The notes under the pieces were generated by a model. That model saw only the letters and a program-made list of their open reading frames with translations. It was not told the DNA's origin and searched no databases. A stretch of DNA of 37,350 nucleotides from Hyphococcus sp. GTDB taxonomy: Bacteria; Pseudomonadota; Alphaproteobacteria; Caulobacterales; Parvularculaceae. Shown piece by piece: positions 27,075 through 37,300 of this stretch; the stretch's first letter is position 1; each line of letters opens with the position of its first letter. The stretch lies in contig JAJFFZ010000198.1 of assembly GCA_021776395.1 (NCBI GenBank), forward strand, positions 1 to 37,350. The letters are read 5' to 3'. A program made the translations under genes and the position numbers.

Positions 27075-29096
27075 ATGACGCCAACAAAAATACTGATCGG
27101 CCAGGCGATTGTTGTGTTCCTCATTATTGCGAGTGCGATGTGGGCGGCGACCGCCTATGTCGCCGGCGCTTTTGGCTATGACGCGGCGCTTGGCACGCCG
27201 TGGTTCAAAACGTTTGATACGCCGGTCTATTATCCATGGCGTTTATTTGAATGGTGGTATTCTTACGAGGCCTATGCGCCGGAAATATTCATTCGTGGCG
27301 GTGCGATAGCAGCGTCCGGCGGAATTCTTGGCGCTGTCGCGGCGATCGCCGGTTCTGTCTGGCGGGCGCGGCAAACGAAAAATGTCACGACCTATGGTTC
27401 TGCGAAATGGGCGACCAGCCATAATATCGTGAAAGCCGGACTGCTAAATTCTTCAGGCGTATTTCTTGGGAAATGGCGCGGCGACTATCTCCGCCATGAT
27501 GGGCCGGAGCACGTTATGGCTTTCGCGCCGACACGATCTGGCAAGGGCGTCGGTCTTGTCGTGCCAACGTTGTTGTCGTGGACCGGCAGTGCTGTTATTC
27601 ACGATATCAAAGGCGAGAACTGGCAGCTGACTGCCGGTTGGCGATCAACCTTCTCGCATTGTCTATTATTCGACCCGACCAACCCGAATTCGGCGCGATA
27701 TAATCCGCTTTTGGAAGTTCGAAAAGGCGAGGGTGAGGTTCGTGATGTTCAAAATATCGCCGACATTCTGGTCGATCCGGAAGGCTCGTTAGAACGGCGC
27801 ACCCATTGGGAAAAGACCGGGCATGCTCTCCTGGTCGGCGTCATTCTTCATGTCCTCTACACCGAGGTAGAAAAGACGCTTGCCCGCGTAGCCTCGTTTC
27901 TGTCGGATCCTTCACGGTCATTTGAGGCCAGCCTCACCATCATGATGGCGACCAATCATCTTGGAACGAAAGATGTTTCCCGAGTGCATCCGGTTGTTGC
28001 GCAAGCGGCGCGCGAGCTTTTGAACAAGTCCGAAAATGAACGCTCAGGTGTTTTATCGACGGTGATGAGCTTTCTTGGGCTCTACCGCGATCCAACCATC
28101 GCAAAAGTCACAAGCGCTTGCGACTGGCGTATCGCTGATTTGATGGAGGCGAAGCACCCGGTCTCACTTTATCTGGTGGTGCCGCCATCGGATATCTCAC
28201 GCACCAAACCCCTGGTGCGATTGATCCTCAATCAGATTGGCCGACGTCTCACTGAAGAGCTGGAGACTGCAGCGAAGCCTAAACGCCACAAATTATTGAT
28301 GATGCTCGACGAGTTTCCAGCGTTAGGGCGTCTTGATTTCTTTGAATCGGCGCTTGCGTTCATGGCGGGCTATGGCGTGCGCGCCTATCTGATCGCACAG
28401 TCGTTGAACCAAATCGAAAAAGCTTACGGCGCCAACAACTCGATCCTCGACAATTGCCATGTGCGGATTGCCTTCGCTGCTAATGATGATCGCACTGCCA
28501 AGCGGATATCAGACTCGCTTGGCACGGCCACCGAATTGCGCGCCCAAAAGAACTATGCCGGACATCGCCTGGCGCCATGGCTCGCCCATGTCATGGTCTC
28601 GCGCCAGGAGACAGCGCGGCCATTGCTGACGTCGGGTGAGGTGATGCAATTGCCTGCCGATGATGCGATTGTGCTGACCGCAGGCGCCCTGCCGGTCCGC
28701 GCAAAAAAACTCAAATATTTTGACGATGCAAACTTCACGGCGCGATGTATAGCGCCGCCGGCGATTTCAGGATCACCTGATGCGTATCCAGATAGACCAG
28801 AGCAGCGCGGCGATGATTGGTCGAGCGCACCCGCACCAATCAATATCGGTCTTGGCCATTCTGATGTAGATGAGCATTCGCCGAAGAGTGTCTGCGACGA
28901 AGGCGGTCACGCCCTTAAACCCGAATTCGAAGCGCCGAAACCACAACAAGAAACAACGCCCGTCCCATCCGTTGAACTATCGGAAGGTGACGAAGACCCA
29001 GCCGCCGCGCGCCGCTTGAGAGAGCTTAGTCGTGAAACGGCGCGCCGCGCCGCCGGACTCGATCAGCATCCCGATAGCATTCTACCGAGCATGTGA
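27075..29096 (+). CDS. traG: Type IV coupling protein TraG/VirD4
   Basis: ATG at 27075; FAPTRSGKGVGLVVPTLLSW Walker A; KLLMMLDEFPALGRLDFFESALAFMAGYGVRAYLIAQSLNQI Walker B. Confidence 0.96.
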   Translation: MTPTKILIGQAIVVFLIIASAMWAATAYVAGAFGYDAALGTPWFKTFDTPVYYPWRLFEWWYSYEAYAPEIFIRGGAIAASGGILGAVAAIAGSVWRARQTKNVTTYGSAKWATSHNIVKAGLLNSSGVFLGKWRGDYLRHDGPEHVMAFAPTRSGKGVGLVVPTLLSWTGSAVIHDIKGENWQLTAGWRSTFSHCLLFDPTNPNSARYNPLLEVRKGEGEVRDVQNIADILVDPEGSLERRTHWEKTGHALLVGVILHVLYTEVEKTLARVASFLSDPSRSFEASLTIMMATNHLGTKDVSRVHPVVAQAARELLNKSENERSGVLSTVMSFLGLYRDPTIAKVTSACDWRIADLMEAKHPVSLYLVVPPSDISRTKPLVRLILNQIGRRLTEELETAAKPKRHKLLMMLDEFPALGRLDFFESALAFMAGYGVRAYLIAQSLNQIEKAYGANNSILDNCHVRIAFAANDDRTAKRISDSLGTATELRAQKNYAGHRLAPWLAHVMVSRQETARPLLTSGEVMQLPADDAIVLTAGALPVRAKKLKYFDDANFTARCIAPPAISGSPDAYPDRPEQRGDDWSSAPAPINIGLGHSDVDEHSPKSVCDEGGHALKPEFEAPKPQQETTPVPSVELSEGDEDPAAARRLRELSRETARRAAGLDQHPDSILPSM

Positions 29097-29101
29097 GCGC
29101 T

Positions 29102-29548
29102 ATGGCGAAACCCCGCATCAATATTCACATTAGCCCTGAGGCCGCCAAGCTTCTCGATCATGTATGCCATCAAGGCGCCAGTACAAAAGCCTCGATCGTT
29201 GACGCAGCGTTAAAGCAATTGCTGGCGCCAACATCCAATGATCGCGAACTTGGCATTCTTATTAAACGTTTTGACAAAATGACCAGAGTCATGGAGCGGC
29301 TTGCTGATGATGCAACCGCGCAATCGGAAACCCTTGCTCTCTACGTGCTTTATTATCTTTGCATCACGCCGCCACTCCCGGAGCAATCGCGCGCTGGCGC
29401 CGAGGCGCTTGGCCGCAAACGCTTCGAACATTTTATCGGACAGGTTGGCGACCGGCTGATGGGGAAGGAGCGCTATGGTGATGCGCTTCTCGATCACATG
29501 GGATTGGAACCGGTTTCCAGTGAACGCGGGATGGAGGCGGCCGAATGA
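29102..29548 (+). CDS. CopG/ribbon-helix-helix family protein of the trb operon
   Basis: RINIHISPEAAKLLDHVCHQGASTKASIVDAALKQLL; position between traG and trbB. Confidence 0.8.
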   Translation: MAKPRINIHISPEAAKLLDHVCHQGASTKASIVDAALKQLLAPTSNDRELGILIKRFDKMTRVMERLADDATAQSETLALYVLYYLCITPPLPEQSRAGAEALGRKRFEHFIGQVGDRLMGKERYGDALLDHMGLEPVSSERGMEAAE

Positions 29549-30549
29549 CGGGTCGATCTCCAATTAACGGCGCCGCGATCACGGCGGCGCGCCGGGCGTC
29601 GATGTTAAAGACGGCGTTCGGCCCGGTGATCAGCGCGGCGCTTGATGACACCTCCGTCATTGAGATCATGGTCAATCCTGACGGTGCGTTGTGGATTGAG
29701 CGCCACGAGACCGGCCGAGTTCGCGAGGATAAAACCCTAAACCGCCAAGACATTGAGCGGATTATCCGGCTGGTCGCCAGTCATGTGGGGTTTGACTGCA
29801 ATAAGGAAAACCCGGTTGTTTCCGCAGAGCTTCCCGGAACCGGCGAGCGCTTTGAAGGCGTGTTGCCGCCGGTGGCGCTTAGCCCCGCATTCGCCATTCG
29901 CAAACCGGCAGGCCGGGTTATCAGCCTAGACGACTATATTGAAGCGGGTATCATCACCGGCGCCCAGGCGCTGCTTCTGAAGTCCGCCGTTAAGACCCGC
30001 GATAATATTTTGATCGCGGGCGGTACATCGTCCGGGAAAACCACGCTCGCCAATGCATTGCTTGCCGAAGTGGCTAAAGCAGAAGAGCGCGTCGTCATTC
30101 TCGAAGACACACGGGAGCTTCGCTGTGAAGCGCCTGACCTTGTTGCTTTGCGCACGTCACCAGGCGTCAGGCTTGAACAACTCGTCAAGTCAACCATGCG
30201 CCTTCGCCCGGACCGGATCATTGTCGGCGAGGTGAGGGGCAGTGAAGCACTTGATCTTTTAAAGGCGTGGAATACCGGACATCCCGGCGGCATTGCGACA
30301 GTGCACGCCAATTCAGCGGCGACCGCCTTGTCGCGCATCGAGCAACTGATCGGGGAGCGGACGACTCGCATTCCGTATCAGCTGATCGCTGACGCAATCG
30401 ATCTCATTGTCTTCATCTCCAAGACCAATGACGGCAGACGCGTTGAGGAAATTCTCCGCGTCACCGGCCTCGACGCCCATGATTGTTATCAACTCGAGCC
30501 CGCCAGTGCTGGCGAGCTTTCTCTTGTTACCGAAGGAGCAAATTTATGA
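29545..30549 (+). CDS. trbB: P-type conjugative transfer ATPase TrbB
   Basis: ILIAGGTSSGKTTLANALLAEV Walker A; RPDRIIVGEVRGSEALDLLKAWNTGHPGGIATVHANSA. Confidence 0.96.
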   Translation: MTGRSPINGAAITAARRASMLKTAFGPVISAALDDTSVIEIMVNPDGALWIERHETGRVREDKTLNRQDIERIIRLVASHVGFDCNKENPVVSAELPGTGERFEGVLPPVALSPAFAIRKPAGRVISLDDYIEAGIITGAQALLLKSAVKTRDNILIAGGTSSGKTTLANALLAEVAKAEERVVILEDTRELRCEAPDLVALRTSPGVRLEQLVKSTMRLRPDRIIVGEVRGSEALDLLKAWNTGHPGGIATVHANSAATALSRIEQLIGERTTRIPYQLIADAIDLIVFISKTNDGRRVEEILRVTGLDAHDCYQLEPASAGELSLVTEGANL

Positions 30550-30875
30550 ATGCGTATGGTCTCAAACGCCGATTATTATCAACTGCGCTGTTGGTAAGCG
30601 TCGTTCTGGCGGCGACATTTGCGCCCGCAAATGCAGCCGGTTCCGGCATGCCGTGGGAAGCGCCGCTGGCGCAGATACTCGCTTCAATCGAAGGGCCAGT
30701 GGCGCGCATTGTTGCCGTCATCATCATTATCATCACGGGCCTGTCGCTCGCCTTCGGCGATACATCAGGCGGATCGCGGCGTCTCATTCAAATCGTCTTT
30801 GGACTGTCGATTGCATTTGCCGCTACCAGTTTTTTTCTCGCCTTCTTCTCCTTTGGCGGCGGGGCGGTGATCTAA
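30546..30875 (+). CDS. trbC: TrbC/VirB2 pilin-like protein
   Basis: Signal peptide ending ANAA, two hydrophobic segments, position after trbB; start overlaps trbB stop. Confidence 0.9.
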   Translation: MNAYGLKRRLLSTALLVSVVLAATFAPANAAGSGMPWEAPLAQILASIEGPVARIVAVIIIIITGLSLAFGDTSGGSRRLIQIVFGLSIAFAATSFFLAFFSFGGGAVI

Positions 30876-31126
30876 TGCAAGGGTATTCCGTTCCCATTCA
30901 TCGAAGCCTCACCGAACCAATCATGATGGCCGGTGCTCCCCGCGGTGTTGCGTTTTTGAATGGCACCATCGCCGCGGCGGTCGGTCTGGGCCTGCAAATG
31001 TGGGTTGCCGGGATTGTCCTCTGGATGATCGGCCATGGGGCAGCCGTTTACGCCGCGAAAAAGGATCCCAAATTCCTGGAAGCTGGGATGCGGCATCTAA
31101 AACACAAAGGCTATCTCGCATGCTAA
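30875..31126 (+). CDS. trbD: TrbD/VirB3-like protein
   Basis: YSVPIHRSLTEPIMMAGAPRGVAFLNGTIAAAVGLGL; TAATG overlap with trbC. Confidence 0.92.
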   Translation: MQGYSVPIHRSLTEPIMMAGAPRGVAFLNGTIAAAVGLGLQMWVAGIVLWMIGHGAAVYAAKKDPKFLEAGMRHLKHKGYLAC

Positions 31127-33561
31127 ATTTGCGCGAATATAAGGCGCGTCCGCAACGCCTAGCTGATTTCTTGCCATGGGCCTCGCTGATCGCACCCGGC
31201 ATTATTTTGAACAAGGATGGAAGCTTTCAGCGGACGGTTAGATATCGCGGTCCGGATTTAGAGAGCGCCAGCGCCGAAGAACTCTTAAGCTTTACCGCGC
31301 GGATCAACAATACTTTGAAACGCTTCGGTTCCGGCTGGTCCTTACATTTTGAGGCGGACCGGTTTCCTGCGCGAGACTATCCACAGAGCTGCTGGTCCGA
31401 TGATATCGCCTGGCTTGTGGATGAGGAGCGCCGCGCCAGCTTTGAAGATACCGAACGGCATTTCGAGAGTGCCTATTATCTGACCCTCACATTTCTACCG
31501 CCTACCGATCACACGCGGAAAACCGAGATGTTGTTTCTTGACCGCGATGAGGGTGAGGACAAAGTCAACTATCATGATCATCTGGAAGCTTTTATCCGCG
31601 AGACTGATCGCGCAATTGATCTCTTATCGACGCTGATGCCGGAATGCGCAGCGCTCAATGATAAAGAAACGCTATTTTACTTGCATGCATGCGTATCAAC
31701 CAAACGCCATCCAATTGCAGTTCCTGAAATCCCAACATATCTGGATGCGTTTTTACTGGATGCGCCTCTTACCGGCGGGCTAGAGCCAGTGCTGGGCGAT
31801 GAACATTTACGAAGCCTCACTGTGCAGGGTTTTCCTCCTGCAAGTGAGCCGGGGTTTCTGGATGCGTTAAACGCGCTCGGGTTTGCCTATCGCTGGACGA
31901 CGCGGTTCATTACGCTTGATAAAGCCAAAGCGACAAAAGAGCTTACAAAATACCGCCGCCAATGGTTCGCCAAACGCAAATCCATTGCTGCGGTTATTAA
32001 AGAAACGCTCTTTAATGAAGAGAGTGTTTTGGTCGATGCCGACGCCGACAACAAAGCGGCGGATGCGGACGCTGCGCTACAGGAGCTCGGCAGTGATGAT
32101 GTTTCTTACGGGTATTTTACCACAACAATTGTTGTTCGTGATAAAGACCGGACGATTGTTGAAGCAGAACTACGCGAGGTAGAGCGCATTTTAAATGCGC
32201 GCGGGTTCACAACGATCCGTGAAAGCGTCAATGCTGTTGAAGCGTGGCTCGGCAGTCTTCCCGGTCACATCTACGCCAATATCCGTCAGCCGCTCCTCCA
32301 TACGTTGAACCTTGCTCATCTGGCGCCACTGTCAGCCGTCTGGGCCGGGCAGCAGAGGAATGACCATCTTGATGCGCCGCCGCTCCTCTCCGCAACAACG
32401 CAAGAGACAACGCCGTTTAGGTTATCGACCCATATCGGCGATGTCGGCCATTCACTGATCGTTGGCCCAACGGGCGCCGGCAAATCTGTCCTTCTGGCGT
32501 TAATGGCGCTGCAGTTCCGTCGTTATGACGGTGCGCAAATATTCGCATTCGATAAGGGCCGCTCAATGCGTGCTGCTATCCTGGCGCTTGGCGGCGCCTT
32601 TCATGATCTTGGCGCTGAGGACGCGTTGGCGTTTCAGCCACTGGCCGATATTGACAGTGACGCGGGGCGGGGGCGGGCGCAGTATTGGTTGTTAGGCGTT
32701 CTCGCCCGGGAAGGCGTCGCACTTAATCCGTCGATCAAGGATGCGCTCTGGTCAGCCCTTGGAAGCTTGTCGGCGGTGCCTAAATGTGAACGTACACTGA
32801 CGGGGTTCTCGCTGCTTCTTCAGCGAACCGATCTCCGGGACGCATTAAAACCCTTCACCATTGACGGCGCTCATGGCGGTCTTTTCGATGCTGAAATCGA
32901 CACGCTTGATCTCACCGATGTTCAAGGCTTTGAGATGGAGACGCTGATACGCCGCGAGGCGGCGATCGCGCCGGCGCTTTCCTATCTTTTTGATCGGCTG
33001 GAAGCGCGATTCGATGGTAGGCCGACCCTGTTGCTGTTGGATGAAGCTTGGGTGTTTCTTGATCATCCCTTATTCTCTGAGCGTTTGCGGGATTGGCTCA
33101 AAACCCTGCGCAAGAAAAACGTCTCGGTTATTTTCGCAACCCAATCCTTAAGCGATATTCAATCTTCAAAAATCGCACCGGCGATTATTGAATCTTGTCC
33201 GTCGCGGATATTCTTGCCTAATCCCCGCGCTCAAGAGACCGGTATTCGTGCCGCCTATGATGCGTTTGGTCTTAACGCACGACAGATCGAGATCATCGCG
33301 ACGGCGACACCAAAGCGCGATTATTATTATCAATCCTCAATCGGTAATCGCTTGTTTGATCTCGGGCTTGGACCCATCGCCTTGAGCCTTTGCGGCGCCT
33401 CATCGCCCGATGATCATGGCTTAATGGATCGAATTGTTGACCAGCACGGCAAGAATGAATTTGGCCCCCAATTCTTGCGCGCCAAGGGACTCGATTGGGC
33501 CGCTGATCTCATCACCCAACAAACTAACCCCGAAGGAGCTTACTTATGCGCCGCCGAATGA
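31120..33561 (+). CDS. trbE: TrbE/VirB4 conjugal transfer ATPase
   Basis: MLNLREYKARPQRLADFLPWASLIAPGIILNKDGSFQRT; GHSLIVGPTGAGKSVLLALMALQF; TLLLLDEAWVFLDHP. Confidence 0.96.
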   Translation: MLNLREYKARPQRLADFLPWASLIAPGIILNKDGSFQRTVRYRGPDLESASAEELLSFTARINNTLKRFGSGWSLHFEADRFPARDYPQSCWSDDIAWLVDEERRASFEDTERHFESAYYLTLTFLPPTDHTRKTEMLFLDRDEGEDKVNYHDHLEAFIRETDRAIDLLSTLMPECAALNDKETLFYLHACVSTKRHPIAVPEIPTYLDAFLLDAPLTGGLEPVLGDEHLRSLTVQGFPPASEPGFLDALNALGFAYRWTTRFITLDKAKATKELTKYRRQWFAKRKSIAAVIKETLFNEESVLVDADADNKAADADAALQELGSDDVSYGYFTTTIVVRDKDRTIVEAELREVERILNARGFTTIRESVNAVEAWLGSLPGHIYANIRQPLLHTLNLAHLAPLSAVWAGQQRNDHLDAPPLLSATTQETTPFRLSTHIGDVGHSLIVGPTGAGKSVLLALMALQFRRYDGAQIFAFDKGRSMRAAILALGGAFHDLGAEDALAFQPLADIDSDAGRGRAQYWLLGVLAREGVALNPSIKDALWSALGSLSAVPKCERTLTGFSLLLQRTDLRDALKPFTIDGAHGGLFDAEIDTLDLTDVQGFEMETLIRREAAIAPALSYLFDRLEARFDGRPTLLLLDEAWVFLDHPLFSERLRDWLKTLRKKNVSVIFATQSLSDIQSSKIAPAIIESCPSRIFLPNPRAQETGIRAAYDAFGLNARQIEIIATATPKRDYYYQSSIGNRLFDLGLGPIALSLCGASSPDDHGLMDRIVDQHGKNEFGPQFLRAKGLDWAADLITQQTNPEGAYLCAAE

Positions 33562-34277
33562 AATCGAAGCTGTTGAGCCGTGTCGCCATCGTTGGCATGG
33601 CGCTGGCGCAGGCCTCACCCGCCAACGCCTTCATCCTTGGCGGTATTGTCTATGATCCGACAAATTATGCACAGAACGTTCTGACCGCAGCGCGCACCCT
33701 TCAGATGATCAACAATCAGGTCAAGCAATTGACCAATGAAGCGCAGATGATCGCCAATCAGGCGAAAAACCTCACGCAACTGCCTTATTCGGCAAAAGCG
33801 GCGCTCAATACGCGTCTCGCTGAGATAGACAACTTAATCAAAGCCGCAAACTCGATCGCTTATGATGTGGCGACGGTCGATACCGCCTTTAAAACCCTGT
33901 TTCCGGAAGACTACGCCAGCTTTTCCAATGCGGCGATGGGCGCGCAGGCGCGAACCCACTGGGAAGAGGCGTCGCGCTCGCTTCATGACGCGATGTTGAT
34001 GCAGGCGAAAATCGCGGAAACCATCGCCGATGATGCAATCACGCTCGATGAACTGTTGTCGGAAAGCCAGAGCGCTGTCGGTGATCTGCAAGTCTCGCAA
34101 GCCGGTAATCAGCTGATCGCTCTGCAGATCAAGCAGTCGATGCAAACGGCGCAAATGCTTAGCGTTCAATATCGCGCTGAAGCCATTGAGCGCGCCCGCC
34201 AGCTGCAGTCCGAAGAACGCTCCCGCATTCATCGTAAGCGCTTTCTTGGCGACGGTGCCGCCTACACGCCCTCATAG
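33546..34277 (+). CDS. trbJ: TrbJ/VirB5-like protein
   Basis: Signal peptide; GGIVYDPTNYAQNVLTAARTLQMINNQVKQLTNEAQMI. Confidence 0.93.
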   Translation: MRRRMKSKLLSRVAIVGMALAQASPANAFILGGIVYDPTNYAQNVLTAARTLQMINNQVKQLTNEAQMIANQAKNLTQLPYSAKAALNTRLAEIDNLIKAANSIAYDVATVDTAFKTLFPEDYASFSNAAMGAQARTHWEEASRSLHDAMLMQAKIAETIADDAITLDELLSESQSAVGDLQVSQAGNQLIALQIKQSMQTAQMLSVQYRAEAIERARQLQSEERSRIHRKRFLGDGAAYTPS

Positions 34278-34293
34278 GAAAACATGACACCTC

Positions 34294-35631
34294 ATGGACG
34301 ACATCAATGTCATAGATGATTTTACGAGCACCTTTATCGCTTATATCGATAGCGGTTTTGGCTTACTCGCCGGCGACGTGGGGTTTCTCACAGCGACCCT
34401 GATCGGCATTGACGTAGTTCTCGCCGGACTGTTTTGGGCGTTAGCCGGGGAACAGAACGTTCTCGGTCAATTCGTGAAGAAGGTCCTCTATGTCGGCGCC
34501 TTCGCCTTCATCATCAATAATTTCGCGCTGCTCGCCAATATCATCTTTTCGAGCTTTGCCGGACTTGGCCTTGTTGCTACCGGAACGACGCTGACGGCGG
34601 CGGACCTTTTAAAGCCCGGATTCGTCGCCGCAACCGGTTTTAATGCGGCATACCCGCTTCTTGAAGAAGCAAACTCTTTAATCGGCTTCCCAAGCTTTTT
34701 CACGAATTTCGTCACCATTGTAATTATTCTGCTGGCCTGGGTGATCGTTCTGTTCGCGTTTTTCATCCTCGCGATCCAGCTCTTTGTCACGATCATCGAG
34801 TTCAAACTGACGACGCTCGCAGGATTTGTGCTTGTGCCCTTCGCGCTGTGGAACAAAACCTCTTTTCTCGCTGAACGCGTCCTCGGCAATGTCATCGCAT
34901 CGGGCATCAAGCTGATGGTGCTGGCGATCATTGTCGGTATCGGTTCCACGATTTTCGGCTCCATAGCAGGGACGTTTACGCCGGGTTCGGTAACCCTTGA
35001 ACAAGCGGCGTCGACGATCCTGGGTTCCCTCGCTTTACTGGCGCTGGGCATATTCGGTCCAGGCATTGCAACCGGGTTGGTCGCCGGCGCGCCGCAACTT
35101 GGCGCGGGCGCCGCTGTTGCAACGGTTGCCGGAACCGGGGCTGCGCTTATCGGCGCTGGCGCTCTGGCGGGATCGGGCGCACGCGCCGCGGCGAGCGCAG
35201 GTCAGTCCGCCGTGCGTGCGGGCGCTTCCATGGCTGGGGGCGCCAATGCGGCTTACGCGCTCGGTAGCGCCGCATCAGGCGGGTCAGGTTGGCGTTCAGT
35301 TGCCTCCGGTACGAGCGGCGTTGCTCAGGCTGGTGTCGGCGCCGCGATGCAATCGGCGCGATCAACCGCCTCGCGCGCACTCGGCAACCCTGGTGAGGCT
35401 TATCAGTCAGGCGCGCGGGCCGCATTCACAGCAACTGGCGGGCGTGTTTCTGGTTCGTCGCCTGCGACCTCATCCTCCACTCCCGGCGTCAACTCCGCAC
35501 CAAACTGGGCGCAACAGTTGCGGCGGGAGCAAGGCATGCGTGATGCAGGGATGACCGCAACCCATGTGATCGCATCCGGCGACCGGCCGAGCTCCGCTGA
35601 TGCGCCAAAACTCCGACAAGAGGATGACTAA
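34294..35631 (+). CDS. trbL: TrbL/VirB6-like membrane protein
   Basis: Polytopic membrane protein, Ala/Gly-rich C-terminus; NVIDDFTSTFIAYIDSGFGLLAGDVGFLTATLIGIDVVLAGLFWAL. Confidence 0.94.
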   Translation: MDDINVIDDFTSTFIAYIDSGFGLLAGDVGFLTATLIGIDVVLAGLFWALAGEQNVLGQFVKKVLYVGAFAFIINNFALLANIIFSSFAGLGLVATGTTLTAADLLKPGFVAATGFNAAYPLLEEANSLIGFPSFFTNFVTIVIILLAWVIVLFAFFILAIQLFVTIIEFKLTTLAGFVLVPFALWNKTSFLAERVLGNVIASGIKLMVLAIIVGIGSTIFGSIAGTFTPGSVTLEQAASTILGSLALLALGIFGPGIATGLVAGAPQLGAGAAVATVAGTGAALIGAGALAGSGARAAASAGQSAVRAGASMAGGANAAYALGSAASGGSGWRSVASGTSGVAQAGVGAAMQSARSTASRALGNPGEAYQSGARAAFTATGGRVSGSSPATSSSTPGVNSAPNWAQQLRREQGMRDAGMTATHVIASGDRPSSADAPKLRQEDD

Positions 35632-35632
35632 C

Positions 35633-36322
35633 ATGTTCAAGCGATCTTCCGTCCGCTATAGCGAAACGCCGCTCCCTGAAACGCCCTATCAAAAAGCGAG
35701 AACGGCTTGGGACGAGCGTCTGGGTTCCGCTCACGCACAAGCAGCGAACTGGCGCATGGCCGCATTCGGCTCGATGGTGATCGCTGTTATCTGCGTCGGC
35801 GGTCTCATCTGGCAATCTAACCGCTCAATCGTGACGCCCTATGTTGTCGAAGTGGACGCGCAAGGGTCTGTACGGGCCATTGGGCCGGCGGTTGAAGCCT
35901 ATGAACCGACGGACGCGCAGATTGCACACAGTCTGGCGAACTTTATTCGCAACGTGCGGTCGATTTCAATTGATCCCGTCGTCGTTCGTGAAAACTGGCT
36001 GAAAGCCTATGACTTCGCCACCGATCGCGGCGCCATCGCGCTTAATGATTACGCCCGCGAGCATGACCCTTTTACAGATATTGGCCGCCGCAGCGTCAAT
36101 GTCGATGTCACGAGCGTCGTACGCGCATCTGATGACTCATTTGAAATCCGCTGGAGTGAAAAAACTTACGCCAGCGGGCAATTTGAAAAGCTCGAACGTT
36201 TTACCGCGCATCTGACGATTGTTATTGCGCCGCCGCGCAAGGAAGAGGCGCTCCATAAAAACCCCCTCGGGCTCTACGTCCATGGCATCAACTGGTCGAA
36301 AGACCTCGGAGAACCATCATGA
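35633..36322 (+). CDS. trbF: TrbF/VirB8-like protein
   Basis: MFKRSSVRYSETPLPETPYQKARTAWDERLGSAHAQAANWRMAAFGSM; one TM. Confidence 0.95.
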   Translation: MFKRSSVRYSETPLPETPYQKARTAWDERLGSAHAQAANWRMAAFGSMVIAVICVGGLIWQSNRSIVTPYVVEVDAQGSVRAIGPAVEAYEPTDAQIAHSLANFIRNVRSISIDPVVVRENWLKAYDFATDRGAIALNDYAREHDPFTDIGRRSVNVDVTSVVRASDDSFEIRWSEKTYASGQFEKLERFTAHLTIVIAPPRKEEALHKNPLGLYVHGINWSKDLGEPS

Positions 36323-37299
36323 AACACGCCGCATCCTTTATTGCCATCATTGCGCTCGCTGGCTGTGCAACGACCTATCCTGATATCGCTCTCGACAGCG
36401 AACTGATGCGTCCGGCCAAGGCCGTCAAATTCGATGTTGATACGCCGGTGCGCGAGATCGTTGAGACCGCGACGCCTTATCCATTGCCAGGTCAGTTGAA
36501 GCCGATCGAGGAAGAAGCGGCGACGGCGCCGTCGTTGAAACCGTTTCAGCGTATCGATACCGCGAATGAGCGCGCTAAGATCGAGCCTGATCTCAGCCGT
36601 TTCGTCAATGCAGTACAGGTCTATCCGTTTATGGAAGGCGCGCTTTATCGATTATATGCGGCGCCGGAACAAGTAACAGACATCACGCTGCAACCGGGTG
36701 AGCTTCTAAACTCGGTATCGGCTGGCGATACGGTGCGCTGGGTCGTCGGCGATACGACCAGCGGCGGCCCCAATGGCAGCGAGCGGGTTCATATTCTGGT
36801 GAAACCGATTGCGCCCCATCTCTCCACCAATCTTGTGATCGCCACCGACCGGCGCGCTTATCACCTCGAAATGCGGTCATTCAATGAGACCTATATGGCG
36901 GCGATCTCCTGGACCTATCCGCAAGAGCAGCTCACCCGCCGCCGCAAAGAGAATAAACGTGTTCGGCAACAGGCAAGCCATGTGATTGACGCCGCGGTCG
37001 ATCCCGGCGACTTAAAGTTTCGCTATAAGATTGAGGGTGACAAACCCCATTGGCGACCGGTGCGCGCCTTCGACAATGGCAAGCAGGTTTTTATTCAGTT
37101 TCCTGATAACATCGCCCAGGGTGAAGCGCCGCCACTGTTTGTGCTAAGCCGCAGAGGCAAACCCGAACTCGTCAATTATCGCATGCGTGGCAATTACTAT
37201 ATTGTCGATCGCCTGTTTACAGCGGCGGAACTCCGGCTCGGTGAAGACCCGCAAGCCATCGTACGCATTATTCGCAATGACATGAAGCGGCGGTCCTAA
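36319..37299 (+). CDS. trbG: TrbG/VirB9-like protein
   Basis: Lipoprotein-like start (IALAGCATTYP), VQVYPFMEGALYRLYAAPEQVTDITLQPGE, VNYRMRGNYYIVDRLFTAAELRLG. Confidence 0.95.
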   Translation: MKHAASFIAIIALAGCATTYPDIALDSELMRPAKAVKFDVDTPVREIVETATPYPLPGQLKPIEEEAATAPSLKPFQRIDTANERAKIEPDLSRFVNAVQVYPFMEGALYRLYAAPEQVTDITLQPGELLNSVSAGDTVRWVVGDTTSGGPNGSERVHILVKPIAPHLSTNLVIATDRRAYHLEMRSFNETYMAAISWTYPQEQLTRRRKENKRVRQQASHVIDAAVDPGDLKFRYKIEGDKPHWRPVRAFDNGKQVFIQFPDNIAQGEAPPLFVLSRRGKPELVNYRMRGNYYIVDRLFTAAELRLGEDPQAIVRIIRNDMKRRS

Positions 37300-37300
37300 A

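Noticed and set aside
34997-35554. 185-aa alternate-frame ORF within trbL
   Set aside because: Overlaps the Ala/Gly-rich trbL C-terminus; typical out-of-frame artefact of GC-rich repeats
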